A DNA stretch of 7,296 nucleotides from an uncultured Synergistales bacterium (lineage in GTDB: Bacteria; Synergistota; Synergistia; Synergistales; Aminobacteriaceae), in the NCBI GenBank assembly GCA_905234205.1, contig CAJOGG010000214.1, positions 1 through 7,296 of the forward strand, read 5' to 3'. Both the position numbers and the translations under genes were made by a program. The notes under the pieces are model-generated. The model was given only the letters and a program-made list of their open reading frames with translations. It did not search any database and was not told the DNA's origin. Position 1 is the first letter of the stretch, and each line of letters starts with the position of its first letter. Positions 1 through 6,607 of this stretch are shown here, in pieces.

Positions 1-367
1 TCATTGCGCGAGTGTCCTTGATTAATCCATGCATGAAAGGATCTTCGTGACCAAGGAAAATATTTTCAGCGACGCTCAATCCCGAAAGAGTACCCATTTC
101 CTGAACGATTATTGAGACTCCCAACTTATTGGCTTCAACTTGATTCTTAACGTGCATGACTTGGCCATCAAGTGTAAACGTTCCGCCGCCTGATGAATAA
201 ATCCCGCAAAGTATCTGGCAAAACGTGCTCTTACCTGAACCATTTTCACCGATTAATGCGCGTATCTCACCGGGAGCAATGTTAAGACTTACGTTATTAA
301 GGGCATGTGTGATTCCGAATCGCTTGTCAATATTTTCGGCCTTCAACAAAATTTTCTCTTCACTCAT
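1..367 (-). CDS. Sugar ABC transporter ATP-binding protein (RbsA/MglA-like), N-terminal part
   Basis: This is the first 122 residues of a cytoplasmic ATPase that would power the permease encoded just upstream; the gene runs off the left edge. The Walker A motif GENGSGKST lies at residues 40-48, and the Q-loop glutamine is Q89 in the stretch VQEMGTLSGLSVAENIFLG, a form typical of the first nucleotide-binding domain of CUT2 sugar ATPases. Those proteins normally have two fused ATPase domains of about 500 residues in total; the signature motif, Walker B and second domain lie outside the window. The ATG at 367-365 is chosen because GGAGGC (complement of 377-382) sits nine bases upstream. Only 18 bases separate it from the permease stop, so the two genes are co-transcribed. 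The transported sugar cannot be inferred from this part. Confidence 0.93.
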   Translation of the reverse strand, partial: MSEEKILLKAENIDKRFGITHALNNVSLNIAPGEIRALIGENGSGKSTFCQILCGIYSSGGGTFTLDGQVMHVKNQVEANKLGVSIIVQEMGTLSGLSVAENIFLGHEDPFMHGLIKDTRAM

Positions 368-385
368 AGTTTTTTCGCCTCCTGA

Positions 386-1324
386 CTATTTCACGACTGA
401 ACCGCGTTTGCCTCGTGCAGTCAACGTTACGATTACAAGCAAGGCTGCTCCTGTTACGACGTTTTGTATAGTGGTTGGGGCTCCGAGTGCTACAAAGCCG
501 TTGAAGATTATCGCGATGATAAATTCTCCTACAACTATTGCGCTTATGGGCGTGCCGTATTTCCTGAAAGCTACTCCGAAGAACGTACCCATTAACGGCT
601 GAAAGTTCCGGCTCATTGTTGACATACCTGTTAAAGCAGTCATTGTTGTTCCGTAAGAGACGGTTAATATAGCCATTATTCCCACGAAGAAATGAAGCAG
701 AGCGAACCCGATTAACTTATACTTCTTGACGTCGATACCCATGTTCTTGGCCGTAAACTCATTTGAGCCAATAGCGTTGCAGTACGTGCCGATTTTTGTG
801 TAATTCAGGATGAACCACATTAACACAAAAGCTAATGCAGCAAGAATAATATTTCCAGGAGCGCCCGAGAAAAATCTTAAGCTAGGGTCAAGAGTCTGTT
901 TCACTCCTCCTGCCGCAAACACTGCTACACTTTCAAGCACTAGCATTATTCCAACCGTAACTATCATTGACGGGACATTAAGCTGATTGTAGAGAAAGCC
1001 TATGATGATTCCGATCAACGTACCACAGCCAAGGCAGCCAAGAATGAATCCAGCATAGCCGAATTTACTTGAGAGTATTACGCCGATTATTGACGATAAG
1101 ACTATGTTAGCGCCGACCGCGAAATCAAATAATCCCATGACGACTATGAAATATAATCCACAGCCGCCGACCGAATAAATTATTGAGGACTGGAAGTAAG
1201 AGTAAAGATTTTCTGGGCTACCGAAATTTGTTGGGGTTAAGAATTTGAAGATGGCATAGAACACTACGACCATAGCCGCTAAGATCATGAAGCCATATAG
1301 ACGACTATTCTTGAAATTTTGCAT
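386..1324 (-). CDS. Sugar ABC transporter permease (RbsC-like, CUT2 family)
   Basis: This is an inner-membrane permease of 312 residues, close to the usual 310-340 for RbsC/XylH-type proteins. It has multiple hydrophobic helices, beginning about residues 11-30 and 45-64. Family landmarks are visible: GLFDFAVGANIVL at 64-76, matching the family's usual GxDLSVG segment and keeping the Asp (D67); NVPSMIVTVGIMLVLES around 116-132; and the cytoplasmic coupling segment GSNEFTAKNMGIDVKKYKL at 186-204, which contacts the ATPase. The C-terminal helix is followed by a basic tail (ARGKRGSVVK). The ATG at 1324 is preceded by GAGGTGAG. It is the second gene of the minus-strand ABC operon, separated from the binding protein by 71 bases that hold a hairpin, and followed 18 bases later by the ATPase. 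Family assignment is firm; the substrate is unknown. Confidence 0.93.
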   Translation of the reverse strand: MQNFKNSRLYGFMILAAMVVVFYAIFKFLTPTNFGSPENLYSYFQSSIIYSVGGCGLYFIVVMGLFDFAVGANIVLSSIIGVILSSKFGYAGFILGCLGCGTLIGIIIGFLYNQLNVPSMIVTVGIMLVLESVAVFAAGGVKQTLDPSLRFFSGAPGNIILAALAFVLMWFILNYTKIGTYCNAIGSNEFTAKNMGIDVKKYKLIGFALLHFFVGIMAILTVSYGTTMTALTGMSTMSRNFQPLMGTFFGVAFRKYGTPISAIVVGEFIIAIIFNGFVALGAPTTIQNVVTGAALLVIVTLTARGKRGSVVK

Positions 1325-1346
1325 ATATACTCACCTCATAAAAATA

Positions 1347-1371
1347 GAGCCAGCCTCGTTAAGACTAGCTC
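1347..1371 (-). promoter_or_regulatory. Intercistronic hairpin between binding protein and permease genes (attenuator or mRNA stabiliser)
   Basis: In the minus-strand RNA, GAGCUAGUCU pairs with AGGCUGGCUC over ten consecutive base pairs, two of them G-U wobbles, closing a UAACG loop. The stem is followed by UAUUUUU, and an A-run lies upstream that could pair with it. On the plus strand the wobbles become A-C mismatches, so the structure belongs to the ABC operon transcript. By analogy with other binding-protein operons it may partly terminate transcription or protect the upstream mRNA, giving more binding protein than permease. Confidence 0.65.
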
Positions 1372-1395
1372 CGTAAATTTTTCATGTTGCTAAAA

Positions 1396-2517
1396 CTATT
1401 TCGAGTGACGTGCAACAACGTCTTCAACTGACAATTTCGCACAAGCTGCGGCCAAGTCATCGTATGAAAGCTCGGCTAAAGCTTTGATCTCGTCAGCATT
1501 GTAAGGAAGTTGATCGCCAGTGAAATATTTTGCGTAGTTCGCATAGTCTTCAGGGGAAGCAACATACATGTACGGGAAAATCATGTTATGGAAATTTGAA
1601 GTACTCGTCTCGTATTTGCCTCTGATTGTGTTGTAGACCATTAAGAAAGCGAAGAAAGGATCTGCATAATGTCCGCCACTTTCAGCCGCCATGGCACCGG
1701 ATTTAAGTTTTGCGTCAAGGTCAGGAAGGAAGTCTGTAGAAACGACTGCGATTTTTCCGGTTAAGCCTTTAGCCTCGATAGCTGCTATTGCTCCGAGAAG
1801 AGTATCACCACCGCCACCAGCTACGATAAGAGCATCAATATCCGGGTTAGCGTCAATGATTGCTTCAGCGGTTGCGCGTCCAGTGTCTGTTGTTGTGCGT
1901 CCGTACTGAGGATCAAGAAGTACGACGGGGTCCTGCGGGTTATGCTTGTTCCATTCTTCAACGCCTGCTTTGTAGCCTGCCCAACGTCCAAGGAATGTAG
2001 CGTCGCCGGGTTCCCAACCTTCGAGACCGATTTTGCGGCAGCCCTTCTGTGAAGCGAGAATTAATACTAACGTTTTGCCGTTATCGAACTCTGACTCATG
2101 AACAGCACCGACATAATATTTTGATGCTAAAGCTTGTGCGTATTCGTCGGGGTTAGCGTCTTTCTCGATCGATCTGAAGAATTGAGCTACGTACACTTCG
2201 TTCTCGTCGCAGGTCTTAATTACTGAACCCATTTCGGCGGAAGCGGAGTTGCAGATGATAATTCCGTCACAACCGGCCAAGGCTAAAGTCTCTGCGCTTG
2301 AAGTGACTTGTTCTGAAATGTGAGCCTGGTCAACCCATTGAGTCTGAACACCAAGAGCTTCTGCGGCGGCATCAATTATTCTCTTGCATTCACTTCCGAG
2401 TGTGTCAGTTGAACTCCAAATGGAGATACCGATCTTAATGGGAGCAGCGAAAACTGCGGGGGCAGCACTAAATACCATAGTTACTGCGAGGATCATTGCG
2501 ACAAATTTTTTGGTCAT
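1396..2517 (-). CDS. Periplasmic sugar-binding protein of the CUT2 ABC importer (RbsB-like, Peripla_BP_4 type)
   Basis: This 373-residue secreted binding protein captures the ligand for the adjacent permease and ATPase. Residues 1-24 form a signal peptide (MTKK, hydrophobic core, then AVFA before APIKIG). There is no lipobox Cys, so a soluble periplasmic protein is expected. The mature start IKIGISIWSSTD resembles the first strand of periplasmic sugar-binding proteins. The stretch ALAGCDGIIICNSAS matches the family's 'G-D-G-I-I-I' strand, and DIDALIVAGGGGDTLLGAIAAIEAKG the second-domain segment before IAVVSTDF. It is somewhat longer than RbsB (about 300), with an acidic, Ala-rich C-terminal extension. 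An in-frame GTG at 2532 exists, but the ribosome binding site GGAGGT (complement of 2525-2530) lies inside that extension and seven bases before the ATG at 2517, so 2517 is preferred. It is the first gene of the operon. The ligand is unknown. Confidence 0.9.
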   Translation of the reverse strand: MTKKFVAMILAVTMVFSAAPAVFAAPIKIGISIWSSTDTLGSECKRIIDAAAEALGVQTQWVDQAHISEQVTSSAETLALAGCDGIIICNSASAEMGSVIKTCDENEVYVAQFFRSIEKDANPDEYAQALASKYYVGAVHESEFDNGKTLVLILASQKGCRKIGLEGWEPGDATFLGRWAGYKAGVEEWNKHNPQDPVVLLDPQYGRTTTDTGRATAEAIIDANPDIDALIVAGGGGDTLLGAIAAIEAKGLTGKIAVVSTDFLPDLDAKLKSGAMAAESGGHYADPFFAFLMVYNTIRGKYETSTSNFHNMIFPYMYVASPEDYANYAKYFTGDQLPYNADEIKALAELSYDDLAAACAKLSVEDVVARHSK

Positions 2518-2524
2518 GATATAA

Positions 2525-2530
2525 ACCTCC
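2525..2530 (-). promoter_or_regulatory. Ribosome binding site deciding the start of the ABC binding protein
   Basis: GGAGGT read on the minus strand, seven bases before the ATG at 2517. It overlaps the alternative in-frame GTG at 2532, which therefore has no ribosome binding site of its own here and is unlikely to be the start. Confidence 0.75.
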
Positions 2531-2567
2531 ACTTGAATTATATAAATTAGGATTTGTGAGTGACTAT

Positions 2568-2596
2568 ATTATAGATATTACCGAGTTATTTGTAAT
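2568..2596 (-). promoter_or_regulatory. Predicted sigma-70-type promoter of the ABC importer operon
   Basis: On the minus strand, ATTACA (2596-2591, four of six matches to TTGACA) is followed after exactly 17 bases by a perfect TATAAT (2573-2568). Transcription would start near 2561, leaving a leader of roughly 45 bases before the binding-protein ATG at 2517. Confidence 0.55.
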
Positions 2597-2612
2597 TGTG
2601 ATAGAATACAAA
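2589..2612. promoter_or_regulatory. Candidate operator: TTTGTA-N12-TACAAA inverted repeat
   Basis: There are perfect 6-bp inverted arms, TTTGTA at 2589-2594 and TACAAA at 2607-2612, with centres 18 bases apart. The left arm overlaps the predicted -35 of the minus-strand ABC operon; the right arm overlaps and follows the predicted -10 of the plus-strand operon. This placement would suit a dimeric repressor acting on both directions. No regulator gene is present in the window. In AT-rich DNA a repeat of this length can arise by chance. Confidence 0.35.
2599..2607 (+). promoter_or_regulatory. Possible extended -10 promoter for the aldolase-tct operon
   Basis: TGATAGAAT reads as TGn plus a -10 element TAGAAT (2602-2607). 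A weak -35 (TTACCG, 2578-2583) lies 18 bases upstream. The start would fall near 2614, about 43 bases before the ATG at 2657. The assignment is tentative because the -35 is poor and the region is AT-rich. Confidence 0.3.
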
Positions 2613-2656
2613 CTATTCAAAATTTAAATGATTTATAAAGATCGAGGCGAAATGGT

Positions 2657-3514
2657 ATGAAGAAACTTCATGGCATAATAGCGGCTATGACGACTCCTTT
2701 TGATACAGAAGGAAATGTTGACGTTGCTATATTGGAGCGTATGGTTGATTTCGAGGTAGAAAAGGGCATTAAATTAGTCCAGATGACAAAATATTACAAC
2801 CATCGTCCGGTTAGAATTAATATAGTTGAAATTTCACAAGGCGCAAATGAAGATTTAATTATTGAACATCCCGATGACGTTGTAGAGCTTGCGTTACATG
2901 CTCATTTAGTAGGCGCTGATGGAGTTGGAATAGTAACACCGACTTACTTCACGCTTGATAATCGAATGTTGATTGAGTACTATCGCAAAATCTGTCAACA
3001 ACTTCCCAAAGGCTTTCCGGTTTATGTATACGTAATTCCACAGTTAGCTCATAATGACGTTGACGCAGCCACCATGCAAAAGATCGCTGATGCCTGCCCA
3101 GATAATGTTATCGGTGTGAAATATTCGTTTGCTGATATGCACAGAATGATTGAGTATTGCAGAGTCAATGATGGAAAATTTTCCGTGGTGTTTGGGCCTG
3201 ATGAATTATTCTTGCCTGCTCTCTCAATGGGTGCTGACGGAACAGTTTCAGGCTGTGCGGCTTGTATACCAGAACCATATGTAGAGATTTACAAGTGCTG
3301 GAAAGCTGGAGACTTGGAAGGCGCGAGAAGAGCTCAACTTGTTTGCTACGACCTCTCCAGGAAATTGCGTTACGGCGCTGATATGTCAATCTTCAAAAAT
3401 GTTTACGACGATCGCGGAGTCGGTGGTGGCCACATGAAAGCCCCGTTAATGGATTTGCAGGAAGAAGACGTTAAGAAGTTGCTCGAGTCAGTGAGGCCAT
3501 ATTACACAAAATAA
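2657..3514 (+). CDS. DapA/N-acetylneuraminate lyase superfamily aldolase-like protein with atypical active-site loop
   Basis: This 285-residue cytoplasmic protein belongs to the class I (Schiff-base) aldolase superfamily that includes dihydrodipicolinate synthase, sialic acid lyase and keto-deoxy-sugar-acid aldolases. Its opening, HGIIAAMTTPFDTEGNVD, is typical. The Schiff-base lysine is K155 in NVIGVKYS; the tyrosine of the usual YNVP motif is Y125 (in VYVYVIP); and Y97 in TPTYF corresponds to the family's PYY tyrosine. Instead of the usual GxxGTTGE loop after strand 2, it has GIKLVQMTKYYNHRPVR (37-53), with about 12 fewer residues than E. coli DapA between the loop-preceding Gly and the TPxY motif. 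The Arg of DapA's SRTG motif is also absent (PQLAHND here). A biosynthetic DapA role is therefore unlikely; a sugar-acid or keto-acid lyase is more plausible. GAGG nine bases upstream supports the ATG. It is first in the operon with tctCBA. Confidence 0.85.
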   Translation: MKKLHGIIAAMTTPFDTEGNVDVAILERMVDFEVEKGIKLVQMTKYYNHRPVRINIVEISQGANEDLIIEHPDDVVELALHAHLVGADGVGIVTPTYFTLDNRMLIEYYRKICQQLPKGFPVYVYVIPQLAHNDVDAATMQKIADACPDNVIGVKYSFADMHRMIEYCRVNDGKFSVVFGPDELFLPALSMGADGTVSGCAACIPEPYVEIYKCWKAGDLEGARRAQLVCYDLSRKLRYGADMSIFKNVYDDRGVGGGHMKAPLMDLQEEDVKKLLESVRPYYTK

Positions 3515-3524
3515 ATCATGGAAA

Positions 3525-3547
3525 TTCGGCCGATTAGTTCGGTTGAA
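3525..3547 (+). promoter_or_regulatory. Hairpin between the aldolase gene and tctC
   Basis: In the plus-strand RNA, UUCGGCCGA pairs with UCGGUUGAA over nine base pairs, two of them G-U, around a UUAGU loop. No U-run follows, so it is not a good intrinsic terminator; it may stabilise or process the downstream mRNA. It ends eight bases before the AAGGAGGT ribosome binding site of tctC (3556-3563). On the minus strand the wobbles would be A-C mismatches. Confidence 0.5.
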
Positions 3548-3571
3548 AATATATTAAGGAGGTAAATTTTT

Positions 3572-4528
3572 ATGAAGAAAACCGCTTTACTTGTCTTCAC
3601 GTTAGTTCTTGTTGTTTGTTCCGTTGCTTTTGCTGAGTTCCCGGAGAAGCAGATCACAGTTGTATGTCCCTATGCTGCAGGCGGTGCTTCCGACACTACC
3701 AGCCGTATTTACGCCTCAATGCTTCAGAAAGCTGTAGGAGTTCCCGTAATCGTTGACAACCGTACAGGCTCAAATGGTGCTGTAGGAATGACTTATGGCG
3801 CACAAGCTGCTCCTGATGGTTACACAGTTTCTTACATGCCCGCTGAAATATCGTTCAACAAGTTAGAGGGTATCGGCAACGTTACTCCAGAGGACTTCAG
3901 ATTTTTGGGAATAGCAATGACGATCCCTGCAGCTATCACAGTGAAGGCTGACTCAGAATGGAAAACTTTTGAGGACTTCCTGAAATATGCAAAGGAGAAT
4001 CCCGGCGAGATAACTATCGGAAATTCTGGAAGCGGATCACTTTGGCATATTGCTGCTGCGGCTGTTGAGAAGGCTTGCGATATTGAGCTTGAGCATATTC
4101 CTTATCCTGCTGGAGCTTCTGCAGCTATTGCTGGTTTACTTGGCGGAGAGATTGACGCGGTCGCGGTATCTGGTGCTGAAGTTTCAACTTACGTAGCTGA
4201 CGGACAATTAAGGACCCTTGTAGTTCTTGGCTCAAACAGGTGCTCTGCTGAATCACTCAAAGACGTACCCACAACAAAAGAGCTCGGCTACGAAGTTCCG
4301 GCTATCGAAGGCTGGGGCGGCTTTGCTGTACCAAAAGCGACTGATGATGCTGTAGTCGCAAAACTTGTTGAGGCTTCAAAATCTGCAATCAACTCTCAAG
4401 AAATGATTGACCTTCTTGCTTCAAAAGGTTATGAACATGTTTACAAGGGCGGTGCGGACGCTGATGCCTACGCGAAAACGAAATTTGAAGACAACAGCAA
4501 ATTAGTCCCGACACTGAAACTGAAATAA
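3572..4528 (+). CDS. tctC: TctC-family (Bug) periplasmic binding protein of a tripartite tricarboxylate transporter
   Basis: This 318-residue solute receptor would deliver an organic anion to TctA/TctB. Residues 1-21 are a signal peptide ending AFA before EFPEKQITVVCPY. A Cys at 16 (LVVC) has Val at -1 and is a poor lipobox, so soluble export is more likely. Hallmark Bug motifs are in order: PYAAGGASDTTSRI (33-46), VDNRTGSNGAVG, GNSGSGSLWHIAAAAVE, and HIPYPAGASAAIAGLLGGEIDAV, the last being the second ligand-binding turn. Length is normal for the family. A strong AAGGAGGT (3556-3563) precedes the ATG by eight bases. It is downstream of the aldolase gene and upstream of tctB, flanked by a hairpin on each side. 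Bug proteins bind many carboxylates (citrate, aromatic acids, amino acids), so the name does not fix the substrate; the adjacent lyase suggests a keto or sugar acid. Confidence 0.95.
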   Translation: MKKTALLVFTLVLVVCSVAFAEFPEKQITVVCPYAAGGASDTTSRIYASMLQKAVGVPVIVDNRTGSNGAVGMTYGAQAAPDGYTVSYMPAEISFNKLEGIGNVTPEDFRFLGIAMTIPAAITVKADSEWKTFEDFLKYAKENPGEITIGNSGSGSLWHIAAAAVEKACDIELEHIPYPAGASAAIAGLLGGEIDAVAVSGAEVSTYVADGQLRTLVVLGSNRCSAESLKDVPTTKELGYEVPAIEGWGGFAVPKATDDAVVAKLVEASKSAINSQEMIDLLASKGYEHVYKGGADADAYAKTKFEDNSKLVPTLKLK

Positions 4529-4556
4529 CAGGTTAGTAAATCAATCAAGAATTATG

Positions 4557-4605
4557 AGGGGGATACCTTGCGCGAATTTATAACGTAGGGTGTCCCTTTT
4601 TGTTT
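4557..4605 (+). terminator. Strong intrinsic terminator or attenuator inside the tct operon, between tctC and tctB
   Basis: GGGATACCTTGCG (4560-4572) pairs with CGTAGGGTGTCCC (4584-4596) over 13 uninterrupted base pairs in RNA, including three G-U wobbles, around an 11-base loop. UUUUUGUUU follows directly (4597-4605). Upstream A-G-G can extend the stem by pairing with the U-run. The wobbles make it a plus-strand structure. It probably stops a fraction of transcripts after tctC so that the binding protein exceeds TctB and TctA. Confidence 0.8.
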
Positions 4606-4627
4606 AACGAAAGGAGTTTATCGAACT

Positions 4628-5104
4628 ATGAAGAAATCACTCAAAGGCGATTTCATTCCCGGACTTGTAGGCTTGATATTTGGGCTTGCGGTCGTGATAT
4701 TGACGTTGACGGGGAATGACATGGCTATATTGATAGCAAAACGACGAGGCAGTGTACCCGGGCCTGGGTTTTTCCCGATCGTATGCGGGGCGTTGATGAT
4801 CTTGTTCGGGTTAGCGCTCGTTATTCGTGGCCTGCGTCAAAATGGAACGGTTAATTACTTCGACATGACCGACGAAATGAAATCTAATGCAAAGATAGCT
4901 TTACTCGTTCTATCTGGGCTTATAGTGTTCATGATCTTGTGGAAGCTTACGAATTACTTTATCCCGTTAGTATTTGTGTTCGCAATTTACCTGAACTTGC
5001 TCTTCAAACGCAGCTGGCTTTTCACGATTATATTTTCCGTAGTGCTCACAGCGTTTATATATTTCCTGTTCGTTCGTGGGTTCAGTGTTACATTCAAGGT
5101 ATAA
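4628..5104 (+). CDS. tctB: TctB-family small membrane subunit of the tripartite tricarboxylate transporter
   Basis: This 158-residue inner-membrane protein is the typical TctB size. Hydrophobic segments lie at about 10-29, 48-66, 89-105, 110-126 and 131-149; TctB is usually drawn with four helices, so one of the last may not be a full span. The conserved PGPGFFP motif is at residues 44-50, just before the second helix, and the linker between helices 2 and 3 is polar and charged. Its precise role is poorly understood, but it is required together with TctA for transport. AAAGGAG (4610-4616) lies eleven bases before the ATG, a slightly long spacing. It is preceded by the terminator-like hairpin after tctC and followed by tctA after 15 bases, so tctB and tctA are clearly co-transcribed. 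Confidence 0.9.
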   Translation: MKKSLKGDFIPGLVGLIFGLAVVILTLTGNDMAILIAKRRGSVPGPGFFPIVCGALMILFGLALVIRGLRQNGTVNYFDMTDEMKSNAKIALLVLSGLIVFMILWKLTNYFIPLVFVFAIYLNLLFKRSWLFTIIFSVVLTAFIYFLFVRGFSVTFKV

Positions 5105-5119
5105 GGAGGAGGTTTTAAC

Positions 5120-6607
5120 ATGACAGCTCAAGTATGGGCAAGCGCGCTTTCAACAGTTTGTCAGCCTCTTGTAATTCTATACTTAATAGTCGGAGTTCTC
5201 TTAGGAATTTGTATAGGAGCGTTACCCGGGCTAAGTGCAACAATGGGAATAGCTCTGTTGACTCCGATAACGTTTTGGCTTCCCAAGGCTCAAGGTTTCG
5301 CAATGATGATGGGCTTGTGGAACGCTGCAATATTTGCGGGAGGCATCACGGCTATTTTAATCAACACCCCCGGTACACCAGCTTCACTTACACAATCATT
5401 TGACGGTTACGCAATGTACAAACAGGGCAAGGGCGGCCTTGCATTAGGAATCAATACCGTGTATTCGTTCATAGGCGGAATAATTTCTATAATCATGCTA
5501 ATGTTATTTGCTCAACCTATTGCGGAGTTCACGATTAAATTTGGTTCAGCAGAATATTTCATGATAGCTTTGTTCGGTCTGTCAATGATGGTTGCAGTAT
5601 CAGGCGGCGACGTTCTCAAAGGCTTATTGCTTGGAGTCGTTGGCATATTCTTATCTACAATCGGCATCGATCCTATAAATGGCACAATGCGTTTCACGTT
5701 CGGATCTGTTGACTTGGGAGCGGGGATTAATTTCATTCGAACGGCTGAAGTTTTGCACCAGATTTATACGCGCAACAAGGAACAGGAAGCTGCTGAGCAC
5801 GAACAACGTAAACATAATTTAGCGCTCGGGAGAGTCTTACCACCTGCAAAGCAAACTTTGAGACTTTTACCACGTACAGGAATTGTCTCACTTATAGCTA
5901 CTGTTATAGGTGCAATACCTGCTGCGGGAGGAGATATATCGGCGGTAATTTGCTGGGGTAACTCCAAAAAATTCTCAAAGGAAGGCGACAAATACGGACA
6001 TGGTTCCGAAGAGGGCTTGGCGGTCTCATCGGCGGCTAATAACGGCGTTATCGGTGGCGCAATGATCACAATGTTGACGCTTGGATTACCTGGCGACTCT
6101 GTAACGGCAATATTGTTAGGAAGCTTGACAATGTACGGTCTTCAGCCTGGTTCAAAGATGTTCACGGAAAACGCTGACTTCACCGCGCAAGTGATGCTCT
6201 TGATGATTTTGGCGAATATAGCTTTCTTGATTATAGGCTTATTGACGGCCAAGGTTACAGCGAAAGTTTTGAACATTGCACAGCCTACGGTATGGGCCGC
6301 CGTGAGTATACTCTGCATAGTCGGATCTTATTGCATAGGCAACAGCTTCACCGACGTTATCATAATGTTAATCATGGGCGTTGTCGGATTTTTCCTGAAG
6401 GTTTATAACTTCCCGACGGGGCCATTAGTCTTAGGCTTATTGCTAGGTCCAACAATGGAGTCGAATATGCGGCGAGCTTTGACTCTTTCACGAGGCTCAT
6501 GGAGTTATTTCCTGACACAGCCAATTTCATGCGTGATTCTCGTATTAGTTGTTCTCACGTTCTGCATACCGTTAATCATGGACGCAAGAAAGAAACGTAA
6601 ATCATAA
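5120..6607 (+). CDS. tctA: TctA-family large membrane permease of the tripartite tricarboxylate transporter
   Basis: This 495-residue inner-membrane permease is normal length for TctA (about 500), with around ten or more hydrophobic helices in two repeated halves. Landmarks are GALPGLSATMGIALLTPITF near residues 33-52, INTPGTPASLTQSFDGYAMY with GKGGLALG after it, and in the second half GAIPAAGGDISAV (264-276) followed by EEGLAVSSAANNGVIGG and LTLGLPGD. Several positions depart from the usual family pattern: IPGxGG is IPAAGG (A268), the APE before ANN is VSS (302-304), and the following LIP is MIT. The reading frame is intact, so this is a variant rather than a pseudogene. AAGGAGGAGG overlaps the end of tctB and precedes the ATG. 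With TctB it forms the channel through which the ligand brought by TctC crosses the membrane, normally driven by a cation gradient. Confidence 0.95.
   Translation: MTAQVWASALSTVCQPLVILYLIVGVLLGICIGALPGLSATMGIALLTPITFWLPKAQGFAMMMGLWNAAIFAGGITAILINTPGTPASLTQSFDGYAMYKQGKGGLALGINTVYSFIGGIISIIMLMLFAQPIAEFTIKFGSAEYFMIALFGLSMMVAVSGGDVLKGLLLGVVGIFLSTIGIDPINGTMRFTFGSVDLGAGINFIRTAEVLHQIYTRNKEQEAAEHEQRKHNLALGRVLPPAKQTLRLLPRTGIVSLIATVIGAIPAAGGDISAVICWGNSKKFSKEGDKYGHGSEEGLAVSSAANNGVIGGAMITMLTLGLPGDSVTAILLGSLTMYGLQPGSKMFTENADFTAQVMLLMILANIAFLIIGLLTAKVTAKVLNIAQPTVWAAVSILCIVGSYCIGNSFTDVIIMLIMGVVGFFLKVYNFPTGPLVLGLLLGPTMESNMRRALTLSRGSWSYFLTQPISCVILVLVVLTFCIPLIMDARKKRKS

Noticed and set aside
225..602. Plus-strand open frame of 125 codons opposite the ATPase and permease genes
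   Set aside because: It is antisense to two well-supported ABC genes, has no family resemblance or ribosome binding site, and is explained by codon bias of the opposite strand.
2518..2532. Upstream GTG at 2532 as the start of the ABC binding protein
   Set aside because: It would place the GGAGGT ribosome binding site inside the coding region and add five residues before an otherwise typical signal peptide.
2536..2548. Near-palindrome AATTATATAAATT as an operator
   Set aside because: It is too AT-simple in an AT-rich spacer to separate from chance, and it lies in the predicted leader rather than over a promoter element.
2765..2870. Possible pair of compensating frameshifts in the aldolase hiding a normal GTTGE loop
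   Set aside because: The alternative frames contain early stops and no GTTGE-like coding sequence, so the loop seems truly different in this sequence.
3572..3634. TctC as a lipoprotein through Cys16
   Set aside because: The residues before the Cys (LVV) do not fit the lipobox, which needs Gly, Ala or Ser at -1, and a good A-x-A signal peptidase I site follows five residues later.
5764..6069. Minus-strand open frame of 101 codons inside tctA
   Set aside because: It lies wholly antisense to conserved TctA motifs, and its Pro/Ala/Ser-rich composition is typical of a shadow frame.
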